A stretch of DNA of 64,000 nucleotides, taken from NCBI RefSeq assembly GCF_035825295.1, contig NZ_JAYMGI010000002.1:5447501-5511500 (forward strand), given 5' to 3'. Positions 7,539 through 14,922 of the stretch are shown in pieces; position 1 is the first letter of the stretch, and every line of letters starts with the position of its first letter. The position numbers and the translations under genes were made by a program. The stretch comes from Actinacidiphila sp. DG2A-62 (GTDB taxonomy: Bacteria; Actinomycetota; Actinomycetes; Streptomycetales; Streptomycetaceae). The notes below the pieces were generated by a model, which saw only the letters and a program-made list of their open reading frames with translations, had not been told where the DNA came from and did not search any database.

Positions 7539-9161
7539 GTGGCATCAGCGACCCCGTCCGCCCCCGCCCCCGACTCCGTACCCGCAGGCCCCGAGGGCGC
7601 CGCGAGCCCCGTCGTGCTCGTGGTCGACTTCGGCGCGCAGTACGCCCAGCTCATCGCCCGCCGGGTGCGCGAGGCGCGGGTCTACAGCGAGATCGTGCCC
7701 TCGACCATGCCGGTGGCCGAGATGCTGGCCAGGCGGCCGGCCGCGATCATCCTGTCCGGCGGCCCCTCGTCGGTCTACGAGCCGGGCGCGCCCCGCCTGG
7801 ACCGCGCGCTCTTCGAGGCCGGCGTCCCGGTCTTCGGCATGTGCTACGGCTTCCAGCTGATGGCGACCGCGCTCGGCGGCACCGTCGACAACACCGGCGC
7901 CCGCGAGTACGGCCGCACCGCGCTGACCGTCTCCCGGCCCGGCTCCACCCTCTTCGAGGGCACCCCCGCCGAGCAGTCGGTGTGGATGTCGCACGGCGAC
8001 GCGTGCTCCGCCGCCCCCGAGGGCTTCACGGTGACCGCGTCCACCGACGTGGTGCCGGTCGCCGCCTTCGAGAACGACGCGCGGCGGCTGTACGGCGTGC
8101 AGTACCACCCCGAGGTGATGCACACCGCGCACGGCCAGCAGATCCTGGAGCACTTCCTCTACCGCGGCGCCGGCATCGAGCCGACCTGGACCACCAGCAA
8201 CGTGGTGGACGAGCAGATCGCGCTGATCCGCGCCCAGGTCGGCGACCGCCGCGCCATCTGCGGCCTGTCCGGCGGGGTGGACTCCGCGGTCGCCGCCGCC
8301 CTCGTCCAGCGGGCCATCGGCGATCAGCTGACCTGCGTCTACGTCGACCACGGCCTGATGCGCAAGGGCGAGACCGAGCAGGTCGAGAAGGACTTCGTGG
8401 CCGCCACCGGGGTGCGGCTGAAGGTGGTCGACGCCTCCGAGCGGTTCCTCGCCGCGCTCGCCGGGGTCAGCGACCCCGAGCAGAAGCGGAAGATCATCGG
8501 CCGCGAGTTCATCCGGGTCTTCGAGCAGGCGCAGGCGGAGATCGTCGCCGAGGCGCCCGACGACCACCCGGTGGAGTTCCTGGTGCAGGGCACCCTCTAC
8601 CCGGACGTCGTGGAGTCCGGCGGCGGCACCGGCACCGCCAACATCAAGTCGCACCACAACGTCGGCGGCCTGCCCGAGGACCTGGCGTTCGCGCTCGTCG
8701 AGCCGCTGCGCAAGCTGTTCAAGGACGAGGTCAGGATGGTCGGCCAGGAGCTGGGGCTGCCCGAGGAGATCGTGCAGCGGCAGCCGTTCCCCGGCCCGGG
8801 GCTGGGCATCCGGATCGTCGGCGAGGTCACCCGCGAGCGCCTCGACCTGCTGCGCGAGGCCGACGCGATCGCCCGCGAGGAGCTGACCGCGGCCGGCCTG
8901 GACCGGGAGATCTGGCAGTGCCCGGTGGTGCTGCTCGCCGACGTCCGCTCGGTCGGCGTCCAGGGCGACGGCCGCACCTACGGCCACCCGGTGGTGCTGC
9001 GCCCGGTCTCCTCCGAGGACGCCATGACCGCCGACTGGTCCCGGCTCCCGTACGACGTCCTGGCCCGGATCTCCACCCGCATCACCAACGAGGTCAAGGA
9101 CGTGAACCGGGTGGTCCTCGACGTCACGAGCAAGCCCCCGGGCACGATCGAGTGGGAGTGA
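7539..9161 (+). CDS. guaA: GMP synthase (glutamine-hydrolysing)
   Basis: 540 aa. Makes GMP from XMP, ATP and glutamine, the last step of guanylate synthesis. The N-terminal class I glutamine amidotransferase has VVDFGAQYAQLIARRVREA, the nucleophile Cys near 102 in FGMCYGF, and the triad His in QYHPEV. The ATP-pyrophosphatase domain follows with the PP-loop GLSGGVDSAVAAAL near 242-255. The C-terminal dimerisation domain ends with TSKPPGTIEWE. I chose GTG 7539 because GGAAGG lies seven bases before it and family members start a few residues before the VVLVVDFG strand. Upstream ATG 7491 would be a poor start. Chorismate mutase and its leader are divergent. Confidence 0.95.
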   Translation: MASATPSAPAPDSVPAGPEGAASPVVLVVDFGAQYAQLIARRVREARVYSEIVPSTMPVAEMLARRPAAIILSGGPSSVYEPGAPRLDRALFEAGVPVFGMCYGFQLMATALGGTVDNTGAREYGRTALTVSRPGSTLFEGTPAEQSVWMSHGDACSAAPEGFTVTASTDVVPVAAFENDARRLYGVQYHPEVMHTAHGQQILEHFLYRGAGIEPTWTTSNVVDEQIALIRAQVGDRRAICGLSGGVDSAVAAALVQRAIGDQLTCVYVDHGLMRKGETEQVEKDFVAATGVRLKVVDASERFLAALAGVSDPEQKRKIIGREFIRVFEQAQAEIVAEAPDDHPVEFLVQGTLYPDVVESGGGTGTANIKSHHNVGGLPEDLAFALVEPLRKLFKDEVRMVGQELGLPEEIVQRQPFPGPGLGIRIVGEVTRERLDLLREADAIAREELTAAGLDREIWQCPVVLLADVRSVGVQGDGRTYGHPVVLRPVSSEDAMTADWSRLPYDVLARISTRITNEVKDVNRVVLDVTSKPPGTIEWE

Positions 9162-9171
9162 CCCGCCAGGG

Positions 9172-9187
9172 GCGGGCCTGGGCCCGC
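9172..9187 (+). terminator. Short hairpin after guaA
   Basis: GCGGGCC and GGCCCGC form a 7-bp stem with a 2-nt loop eleven bases after the guaA stop. It is a plausible weak terminator. Confidence 0.35.
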
Positions 9188-9305
9188 GGTGAATCCACCC
9201 CAATCGCCGGCCGGATCGTTGAGTCGTACCGCGATCCCGTCCGTACCACCGGGTGAGACGCCGCAGGCCCATTCCAACCCCGTGCGGCGGGAGAGGCGGG
9301 AGACG

Positions 9306-9863
9306 ATGCTTGAGGTGTGGCGGGAGACCGCTCGGCGCTACGCACTGCTGCCGTTGCGGATCTTCCTCGGTGTGACCTTCGTCTACGCCGGCCTGGACAA
9401 GCTGACCAGCGACACCTTCTTCACCGACTCGGCCAACGGGTCGCTGGTGAACATCCTGCACGGCGCGCACGACCAGGCGGCGATACCGGCGATGATCGAC
9501 CTGGCGCTCAAGGCCCCGCACGGCTTCGGCTACGCCATCGCGTTCGGCGAGATCGCCGCCGGGCTCGGGGTGCTGGCCGGGCTGCTCGGCCGGGTCGCGG
9601 CGCTGGGCGGCGCGCTGATCTCGCTCAGCCTGTGGCTGACGGTCAGCTGGTCGACGACCCCCTACTACTACGGCAACGACCTCGCGTACCTGATGGCGTG
9701 GCTCCCCCTGGTGCTCGCCGGCACGCCCTACCTGTCCCTGGACGCGCTGGCCCGCACCCGCCGCGGCGGCCTCTTCCGCCGCCGCCCCGCCGCCCCCGCT
9801 ACCCCCGCGCCCCCCGCCGCGGCCGGGAGCGGAGCGCGCGCACGATCCGGACGGACTGCGTGA
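9306..9863 (+). CDS. DoxX-family membrane protein, C-terminus within a direct repeat
   Basis: 185 aa with about four hydrophobic helices: LRIFLGVTFVYAGLDKL near the N-terminus, AIAFGEIAAGLGVLAGLLG, ALGGALISLSLWLTVSW and a last one ending PLVLAGTPYLSL. This is the DoxX / quinol-oxidase-subunit-like layout; proteins of this family are linked to redox or thiol stress, but the role here is unknown. ATG 9306 is preceded by GGCGGGAG. The last 25 or so residues (PAAPATPAPPAAAG onwards) lie inside copy A of a 104-bp repeat. The native end may therefore have been altered when the downstream cassette arrived. Confidence 0.75.
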   Translation: MLEVWRETARRYALLPLRIFLGVTFVYAGLDKLTSDTFFTDSANGSLVNILHGAHDQAAIPAMIDLALKAPHGFGYAIAFGEIAAGLGVLAGLLGRVAALGGALISLSLWLTVSWSTTPYYYGNDLAYLMAWLPLVLAGTPYLSLDALARTRRGGLFRRRPAAPATPAPPAAAGSGARARSGRTA

Positions 9864-9882
9864 CGACCGCGGTCACCGCGGC
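9779..9882. repeat. 104-bp direct repeat, copy A
   Basis: Identical over 104 bp to 12868-12971, checked base by base by eye. Copy A covers the end of the DoxX gene. Copy B covers the end of the minus-strand membrane protein at 12888, where the sequence makes sense as code (a helix tail and stop). The pair encloses a 2,985-bp segment. Confidence 0.9.
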
Positions 9883-9923
9883 GCTCGGCTGTTCCTGATC
9901 GGCGCGGGCAGAGCGTCTTTATG

Positions 9924-9937
9924 CGACAACGCCAATA
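9924..9937. repeat. 14-bp repeat CGACAACGCCAATA, first copy
   Basis: Exact copy of 11554-11567. Here it lies about 15 bp upstream of the -35 region of the cassette promoter, a good place for an operator. Confidence 0.55.
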
Positions 9938-9951
9938 TTCACGTGACCGCA

Positions 9952-9981
9952 TGGACGCCGTGGCGGCCACCCCCCTACCGT
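9952..9981 (+). promoter_or_regulatory. Promoter of the peptide/DUF6879/XRE cassette
   Basis: TGGACG (9952-9957), an 18-bp spacer and TACCGT (9976-9981) resemble a SigA/HrdB promoter. The start codon of the 39-aa peptide is 43 bp downstream, with GAGAGGGGG as ribosome-binding site. Confidence 0.45.
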
Positions 9982-10024
9982 CGTGGAGACCAGCCCGAGG
10001 GGCTGCTTGCGAGAGGGGGTTCGG

Positions 10025-10144
10025 ATGGCACGTGAGGAACTCACCCGTCTGACGGGCAGTGGCAACGGTGAGTGCAGCAAGAACGACTTCCCCAATCTGT
10101 ACCGCACCGGGTCGGGCTCCATCGTGGTCCAGGGAAACGTCTAG
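10025..10144 (+). CDS. 39-aa conserved-type short protein before DUF6879
   Basis: ATG 10025 with GAGAGGGGG six bases upstream gives MAREELTRLTGSGNGECSKN, then a second half with PNLYRTGSGSIVVQGNV at the end. It has one Cys and a C-terminal Gly/Val/Gln motif. From memory, short proteins ending in a VVQG motif are common just upstream of DUF6879/XRE pairs in Streptomyces; I cannot confirm this here. It lies first in the cassette and would be the most highly translated gene. It could be a small regulatory partner, as DUF397 proteins are for WhiJ-like regulators, or less likely a peptide substrate of the downstream methyltransferase. Confidence 0.7.
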   Translation: MAREELTRLTGSGNGECSKNDFPNLYRTGSGSIVVQGNV

Positions 10145-10214
10145 CGCGTTTTCACTCCGCCGCCGGGAGAGGGGCTCGTCGAGATTCCGGAAGAGGTGCT
10201 GAGGGAGGCCGTGC

Positions 10215-10736
10215 GTGCTCTTGGATGGTGACGCGTGGGCCGACAGGTTCCGGTCCTTCGCGCGCGAGGCTTGGAGGCTGGAGACACTGCCGGTTTACCG
10301 CGTGCCGCAGGAGGAGGACGAGATCCGGGCGTTTCTCGCGGGCGAGCGGATCGACCCGCGTACCTACGCGGACGAGTACACCGAAGACCTGAAGCGGCTG
10401 CGGGCCCAGGGAAAGGCCAAGGGGCGCGTCCACGTCGTCACGCGGCCGCTGTCGGACTACCTCCGGTTCGAATTCATGTACTACCTGCCGCACGCGCGAG
10501 CGGGCGAGGACATTCGCATCCTGGACGTGACCGACCGGGAGAACCCGCTCGCCGACGCTCCCGATTTCTGGATGTTCGACCGTTCCGAGGTCGTCCTCAT
10601 GAACTACGCGAGCGATGGGACGCAGATCGACCGCGAAGTGTTCGAGGGAGACGTGTCGGTTTTTCTCGCATACCAGGAGATCGCCACAGCCGAGTCCGTG
10701 CCCTTCGAGGAGTACGTGAAGGGCCTTGACATTTGA
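10215..10736 (+). CDS. DUF6879 protein
   Basis: 173 aa, GTG start with GAGGGAGG six bases upstream. The N-terminus has FREAWRLETLPVY-like sequence (SFAREAWRLETLPVYRVPQE), then the family core VVTRPLSDYLRFEF, AGEDIRIL and APDFWMFDRSEVVLMNY. There are no membrane helices. DUF6879 proteins occur next to XRE/DUF5753 regulators in Streptomyces; their biochemical role is not known to me. The gene overlaps the start of the XRE gene by 11 bp, so the two are translationally coupled. A second, damaged DUF6879 gene lies at the right end of this window. Confidence 0.8.
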   Translation: MLLDGDAWADRFRSFAREAWRLETLPVYRVPQEEDEIRAFLAGERIDPRTYADEYTEDLKRLRAQGKAKGRVHVVTRPLSDYLRFEFMYYLPHARAGEDIRILDVTDRENPLADAPDFWMFDRSEVVLMNYASDGTQIDREVFEGDVSVFLAYQEIATAESVPFEEYVKGLDI

Positions 10737-11568
10737 TCCCGAGCGGCTGGGCCGGTCCAGATCGGACCTGGCGGAGGCGCTGCGCAGCCTGCGGAGGCGA
10801 GCCGGCAGAACGCAGACCTGGCTCGCCCGACGGTGCGCCATGTCGCAGACGAAGGTCAGCAACATCGAGAGCGGGAAGCTCACCCCCACGGTGGTCGACG
10901 TCGAGCTGATCGTCGGAGCACTCGACATATCCGCGCCGGAAGCCTCGGAACTCCTCAGACTGGTCCGGACCGCCAACACGGAATGGCAGGACGACTGGTC
11001 CTCACGGCGGCGGGGCCTGGACAAGAAGCAGGACGAGCTGGCTCGCCTCGAGGCGGCGTCGACGGAGTTCCGGTACTTCCTGCTCTCCGCGATCACCGGG
11101 CTGCTGGCCACACCCGAGTACGTGCGCGCCAGCCTCGCCGACCTGCCGGGCGACCAGTCGAAGACCATCGCGAAGAAACTGGAGCGCCAGAGCACCCTCT
11201 ACGACCCGGCCAAGTCGTTCACGTTCCTCCTGACCGAGCAGGCCGCGCGCTGGCCGTTCGTGCCGCCCCTGGCCATGGCCACACAACTCGACCGGCTCGC
11301 GTCGCTTTCCCGGATTCCCACCGTGCGCATAGGCATCGTGCCCATGCGCGGCCACATTCCGCTGATGCCGCTGAACACTTTCACGCTCTACGACAGGCGA
11401 CTGGCCACGGTCGAAACCGATACCGGTGTACTCGTCCTGCGCGACTACCGGGATGTGAGCGCGTACCGGCAGGCCTTCGACCGCTTCGTGGCCCACGCGG
11501 TCTTCGGGGACGACTGCCGGGCGCTCCTCGCCGAGTGGTCGGAGGCGTTTACCCGACAACGCCAATAG
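10726..11568 (+). CDS. XRE/DUF5753 transcriptional regulator (WhiJ-like)
   Basis: 280 aa. Residues about 8-70 form an XRE helix-turn-helix (LRSLRRRAGRTQTWLARRC, QTKVSNIESGKLTP). Residues about 95-275 are the DUF5753 domain (GLLATPEYVRASLADL, FLLTEQAARWPFV, VRIGIVPMR, FDRFVAHAVFGDD). Start TTG 10726 overlaps DUF6879 and gives the correct N-terminal helix. Relatives such as WhiJ repress developmental genes and are tuned by small partner proteins. A 14-bp sequence at its 3' end is repeated upstream of the cassette promoter, where it might bind. Its GC content is lower than that of the neighbouring core genes. Confidence 0.85.
   Translation: MTFDPERLGRSRSDLAEALRSLRRRAGRTQTWLARRCAMSQTKVSNIESGKLTPTVVDVELIVGALDISAPEASELLRLVRTANTEWQDDWSSRRRGLDKKQDELARLEAASTEFRYFLLSAITGLLATPEYVRASLADLPGDQSKTIAKKLERQSTLYDPAKSFTFLLTEQAARWPFVPPLAMATQLDRLASLSRIPTVRIGIVPMRGHIPLMPLNTFTLYDRRLATVETDTGVLVLRDYRDVSAYRQAFDRFVAHAVFGDDCRALLAEWSEAFTRQRQ
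11554..11567. repeat. 14-bp repeat CGACAACGCCAATA, second copy
   Basis: Lies across the stop codon of the XRE gene, 129 bp before the GRDP-like gene start, and is identical to 9924-9937. The preceding bases are also similar (GCGT-TTA), so it may be a second operator or the trace of a duplication. Confidence 0.5.
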
Positions 11569-11695
11569 CTCTGGAATCCGCGGCCCGGTCCGCCGGACCA
11601 TCGCTGCCATGGCCGGGCCCGGCGCGTCGGGCGTCGCGACCGCGACGTGGCGCCAGGCGGCCGAGCAGTGACCCCGAATCCTGTGGAGGCACGAC

Positions 11696-12160
11696 ATGGC
11701 GACAACGACGGTGGTCCGTGTACCGGAATCCTACGTATCCACGGAGGTGTGGGACCGGCAGGTAGCCCTGCTGCTGCGGAACCCCGCGGACACGGAAGAG
11801 CTGGCGGGGCGCAAGTTCGGCCAGTGCATTGCCTACCTGATGGCGTGCGGAGAGAACCCGGACCTGATGCTGGGGCCCTCCGCGCAGGTGGACGAGGCGT
11901 GGCACAGTTTCATGCTCGACTCCGTCCACTACCACCACTTCACCCAGGCCCGCTTCGGCCGCTACATCCATCACGTTCCGCAGGTGCGGGAGCAGGCCGT
12001 CGACGGGCGGAACTCCGGAACGGGCGGGCCGTTGGTTCTGGAGCGAACGGTCTGCGCCATCCGCGCGGCCGGCTTCCAGGTCGATGCCGAGCTCTGGGGC
12101 ATGGAGGACGCGGCGGAGTGCAACCAGTGCCATGCCGGGTGCCACGACTCCCCGAAGTAG
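11696..12160 (+). CDS. GRDP-like (DUF1399-type) protein, His motif and Cys tail
   Basis: 154 aa, ATG 11696 with GTGGAGG upstream. The core AQVDEAWHSFMLDSVHYHHF followed by FGRYIHHVP matches the pattern vDxxWHxxxxxxxxYxxFxxxxFGxxxHHxP of glycine-rich-domain-containing proteins (GRDP), without the Gly-rich domain. Conserved His residues suggest a metal or cofactor site. The C-terminus carries ECNQCHAGCHD, three Cys and two His in 11 residues, a possible second metal site. The molecular function is unknown to me. It sits between the XRE regulator and a methyltransferase, with a 127-bp gap before it. Confidence 0.7.
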   Translation: MATTTVVRVPESYVSTEVWDRQVALLLRNPADTEELAGRKFGQCIAYLMACGENPDLMLGPSAQVDEAWHSFMLDSVHYHHFTQARFGRYIHHVPQVREQAVDGRNSGTGGPLVLERTVCAIRAAGFQVDAELWGMEDAAECNQCHAGCHDSPK

Positions 12161-12226
12161 TCCCGCCGGCGCGGGACCGGGCTCGCCTCCTCGGGGGGCG
12201 GGCCCACGGCCGCGGAAGGAGAACCG

Positions 12227-12855
12227 ATGACGCTCGCCGAGTCCTGGGACAGGTACGCCGCGGGCCGCACGCCCCGTCGCGCCGTCAACGCACGAGGTGA
12301 GGCGACGTGGCTGAACTGGACCCAGTACCCCGACCACGGCCCCTCCGAGGAGGTGCTGGGCGGTGTCGCCGGTCGTCGCGTCCTGGACCTCGGGGCGGGA
12401 AGCGGCGACAACCTCGCGCACTTGGCCACACTCGGCGCCGTGGCCACTGGGGTCGACATCGCCCCGAGCCGGAAGGCGGTCGCCGACGAGCGGTGGGCCC
12501 ACCTGCCGGACATCGCGTTCGTCACGGCGGAAGCGACGGCGTTTCTGCGCGAGACGACGGCGACCTTCGACGTCGTGCTGTCGATCTTCGGGGCCGCGTG
12601 GTTCGTCGCCCCTGACGTGCTGTTGCCGCTGATCCGCGGGCGCATGCCGGCCGGCGGTCTCCTCGCCTTCTCCCATCTGCCGCCGGGCACTGGGCCGGCC
12701 CCGGGAACCGGGCGGGCGCCCGTCAGGACCACTCGCCCGCCGAGTGGCGGGTCCTGCTCGGCCGCCACGGATTCGGCACGCCGTGTGCGACCGTCCTCGA
12801 ACCGCCGGACGGCGAGACGGTCGGCACGATGCTGATCCGGGCCGCAGCGGTTTGA
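12227..12855 (+). CDS. Class I SAM-dependent methyltransferase, apparent frameshift at 12715-12717
   Basis: 209 aa after repair. Motif I VLDLGAGSGDNLAHLATLG (about 50-68) binds SAM, GVDIAPS is motif II, and FDVVLSIFGAAWFV is the post-motif region. N-terminal SWDRYAAG and WLNWTQYPDHGP recall Streptomyces small-molecule methyltransferases. The frame breaks in a GGG run at 12715-12717. Adding one base gives DHSPAEWRVLLGRHGF and the ending GETVGTMLIRAAAV, which is clearly genuine. ATG 12227 follows GGAAGGAG. It is the last gene of the cassette, 12 bp before copy B of the 104-bp repeat. The substrate is unknown; the 39-aa peptide or a small metabolite are candidates. Confidence 0.75.
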
Positions 12856-12867
12856 AGGGTTTCAGCC

Positions 12868-12971
12868 CCGCCGCCCCGCCGCCCCCGCTACCCCCGCGCC
12901 CCCCGCCGCGGCCGGGAGCGGAGCGCGCGCACGATCCGGACGGACTGCGTGACGACCGCGGTCACCGCGGC
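12868..12971. repeat. 104-bp direct repeat, copy B
   Basis: Identical to 9779-9882. Here it encodes, on the minus strand, the last helix tail and stop codon of the small membrane protein at 12888-13120, so this is probably the original copy. Confidence 0.9.
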
Positions 12972-13120
12972 CAGGGCGAGGCCCGCGGCGACCACGGGGA
13001 GGGAGCGGTGGGGGAGGACAGGTCCCAGACGCCGGCGGCGTCGAGGAGGAAGAAGACCGCGAGGGCGAGCGTGACCAAGCCCATCACCAGGGCCGCGGGT
13101 TCGAACCTGTGCCGTCTCAT
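12888..13120 (-). CDS. Small two-helix membrane protein, apparent frameshift at 13010-13014
   Basis: 77 aa after repair. The first helix is ALVMGLVTLALAVFFLLDAAG, interrupted here by WDL; the second is LPVVAAGLALAAVTAVVTQS, followed by a basic tail. The shift lies in a G5 run (13010-13014), where one base seems missing. ATG 13120 overlaps the stop of the upstream PspC-type gene as ATGA, so the two are translationally coupled. The family is typical of Streptomyces PspC loci, function unknown. Its 3' end lies in copy B of the 104-bp repeat. Confidence 0.65.
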
Positions 13121-14754
13121 CGGGCCGCTCCACGCGCCGTCGTGGCCTGCGCGACGGGCGCGGGCGGGATGGTGGGCACGGCGGGATGCGGTCGTGCCGT
13201 CGGCGTTCCCGGGGTGCCCGGGGCCGCGGTCCGATGCGGCTGCGGGCCGGCGTCGCGGCCGCGTCGCGGAGGACCAGCAGCCGGCCGACGCCCACGGTGA
13301 CCTTCAGGTCGATCGTGCCCCGCGACACCCGGCCGGGCGCGGCGCCGAAGGTGGCCGTGCCGTGGCGGCCCTTGCCGAGGTGCACGCCGTCCTCCTGCCG
13401 GTCGGGCCAGTCGACGTCGCCGATGCTCACGTCGTAGTCGATCCGCACGGTCGCGTCGCGGGGCAGCCGCACCTCGGCCTCGCCCGCGCCGACGTGCAGT
13501 TTCGTGGCGACCGTACGCCCGTCACGACCGTGCCCGTCCAGGCCCTGCCCGTTTGAGCCCTGCCCGTTCGAGCCGTGCCCGTCCAGGCCCTGCCCGTTCG
13601 AGCCGGGCCCGTTCAGGTCGAGCCCGTCCAGGTCGAGCCCGGACAGGTCGAGCACGCCCGTGCCGGCCCCGCTCGTACGAGGGCGCGACGGCCGCCGCGC
13701 TCGTCGGCCGCCAGGTCTGCCGGCCCACGCCCTGCCCGCTCTTGGGCAGCATCGCCGCGCCGACCAGCCCGGCGATCACCACCAGCGACCAGAAGACGGT
13801 GCCGCCCGCCGCCTTCCCGGCGAACGACGCCACCACGAAGGCGGCGCCCAGCACCGCCAGCGCCGCGCCCAGGCCGATCTCCGCGCTGACCGGCGCCGGC
13901 TGGTACGGCCAGGACGCGCCCGCGCCCACGCACAGCGCGGTCGCCGCGAGCAGGAAGACCACCAGCGCGAACACCCAGTTGTGCTCGCGCGCCGCCTTCT
14001 TCCTGGCCTTCCACGCCCGCCGGTCCTCCTGGCCGTACGGCCCGTCGTCCGGCCCCCACAGATACGACGGCTCCTTGGTCAGCGGCTCCCGCCACCACGA
14101 GGGTCCGCCCGGCTCCGGCGGCGCCTGCACCGCGGGCGGCGCCTCGGGCACCGCGGCGGCGGTACGGGCCGCGGCGCGGGCAGCACCGCCGGGCCCCGCG
14201 GCCTGATACGGCGCCGCGCCCGCCGGCCCGGCCTGCTCGGCGGCCCTGCGGCGCTGCTGCGACCAGTACACCGCGGCGGCCGTCGCGGCGAGCAGCACCA
14301 GCGAGAACGCCTGGTTGACGCCGTTGCCGAGCATCGAGGCGTAGAGCCCGCAGCCGACCAGCGCCATCAGCACGGCGGTCAGCGGCGCGCCCTCGATCCG
14401 GCCGGACAGCAGCCGGTGCGCCTCGCTCTCCTCCTCGCCCTCCTGCGGGATGATCAGCCATCCCGTTCCGTAGATGATCAGACCGATGCCGCCGGTCAGC
14501 GACAGGACGGCCAGCACCACGCGGAAGATCACCGGGTCGACGCCGAACCAGCGGCCCGCCCCCGCGCACACGCCCGCCAGGACCTTGTCCTTGCCGCGCC
14601 CGCGGGTCGGCCCCCGCCGCGGGGCCGGGCCCCCCTCGCCGGGGTCCGCGCCGCCGGGGTCCGCGCCGCCGGGGTCCGCGCCGCCGGGGTCCGCGCCGCC
14701 GGGGTCCGCGCCGCCGGGGTCCGCGCCGTCCTGGGAGCGGGAGTCGTCCGTCAT
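13117..14754 (-). CDS. PspC-domain membrane protein with adhesin-like C-terminus, two apparent frameshifts
   Basis: About 545 aa once two opposite shifts are repaired. The N-terminus has six GGADP repeats. The PspC domain follows (KDKVLAGVCAGAGRWFGVDP, then hydrophobic GGIGLIIYGTGWLIIP). Four further helices come next (ALVGCGLYASMLG, FSLVLLAATAAAVYW, WVFALVVFLLAATALCV, VFWSLVVIAGLVGAAML). The C-terminal half has LDLSGLDLDGL, a Gly/Asn/Gln repeat (NGQGSNGQG) and a beta-rich DUF1707/LiaF-like domain (KLHVGAGEAEVRLP). Shift one is an extra G at 13667-13670; shift two is a missing base near 13260-13300. The gene is divergent from the PspC kinase, so both probably belong to one envelope-stress system. 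An alternative ATG is at 14763. Confidence 0.75.
13535..13650. repeat. Imperfect 15-18-bp repeats coding Gly/Asn/Gln linker
   Basis: Repeated units built on CCCTGCCCGTTCGAGCC and GGTCGAGCCCGTCCA encode GSNGQG and LDLDGL repeats in the PspC-type protein. They are likely slippage-prone. Confidence 0.6.
14638..14728. repeat. 15-bp tandem repeat, six units (GGADP)
   Basis: The unit GCCGGGGTCCGCGCC (15 bp) is repeated about six times in frame and encodes (GGADP)n near the N-terminus of the PspC-type protein. Copy number probably varies between strains. Confidence 0.8.
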
Positions 14755-14922
14755 ACGCACCATGGTGGCGGGTGGCCGCGCGCCCGGGCACCCGGCCCGA
14801 CCCTGGTACGACCCTGAATCGTCCCCTGGGGTGCGCCCCGGGACGCCCCCGGCGCGGGGCCGGGACCCTTGGGGGGCCGACCCTGATGTCCCCAGGGACC
14901 GCGTTGTGTGACGATCGGGGGT

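Larger units (their letters stand above)
9883..12867. mobile_element. Probable acquired cassette between 104-bp direct repeats
   Basis: The segment holds five same-strand genes (short peptide, DUF6879, XRE/DUF5753, GRDP-like, methyltransferase). It is visibly less GC-rich than its flanks, for example around 10340-10730 and 11050-11450. It separates two genes that would otherwise be convergent neighbours. There is no integrase or transposase, and the repeat is far too long for a transposon target duplication. Recombination between duplicated ends, or an ancient integration that lost its enzyme, could explain it. Confidence 0.55.

Noticed and set aside
10025..12855. A proven RiPP cluster
   Set aside because: The short protein lacks a clear leader/core boundary or repeated modifiable residues, and no known modifying enzyme beyond a generic methyltransferase is present.
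9779..12971. A transposon or integrative element with target-site duplication
   Set aside because: 104 bp is too long for a target duplication, no terminal inverted repeats or integrase were found; kept only as a probable acquired cassette.
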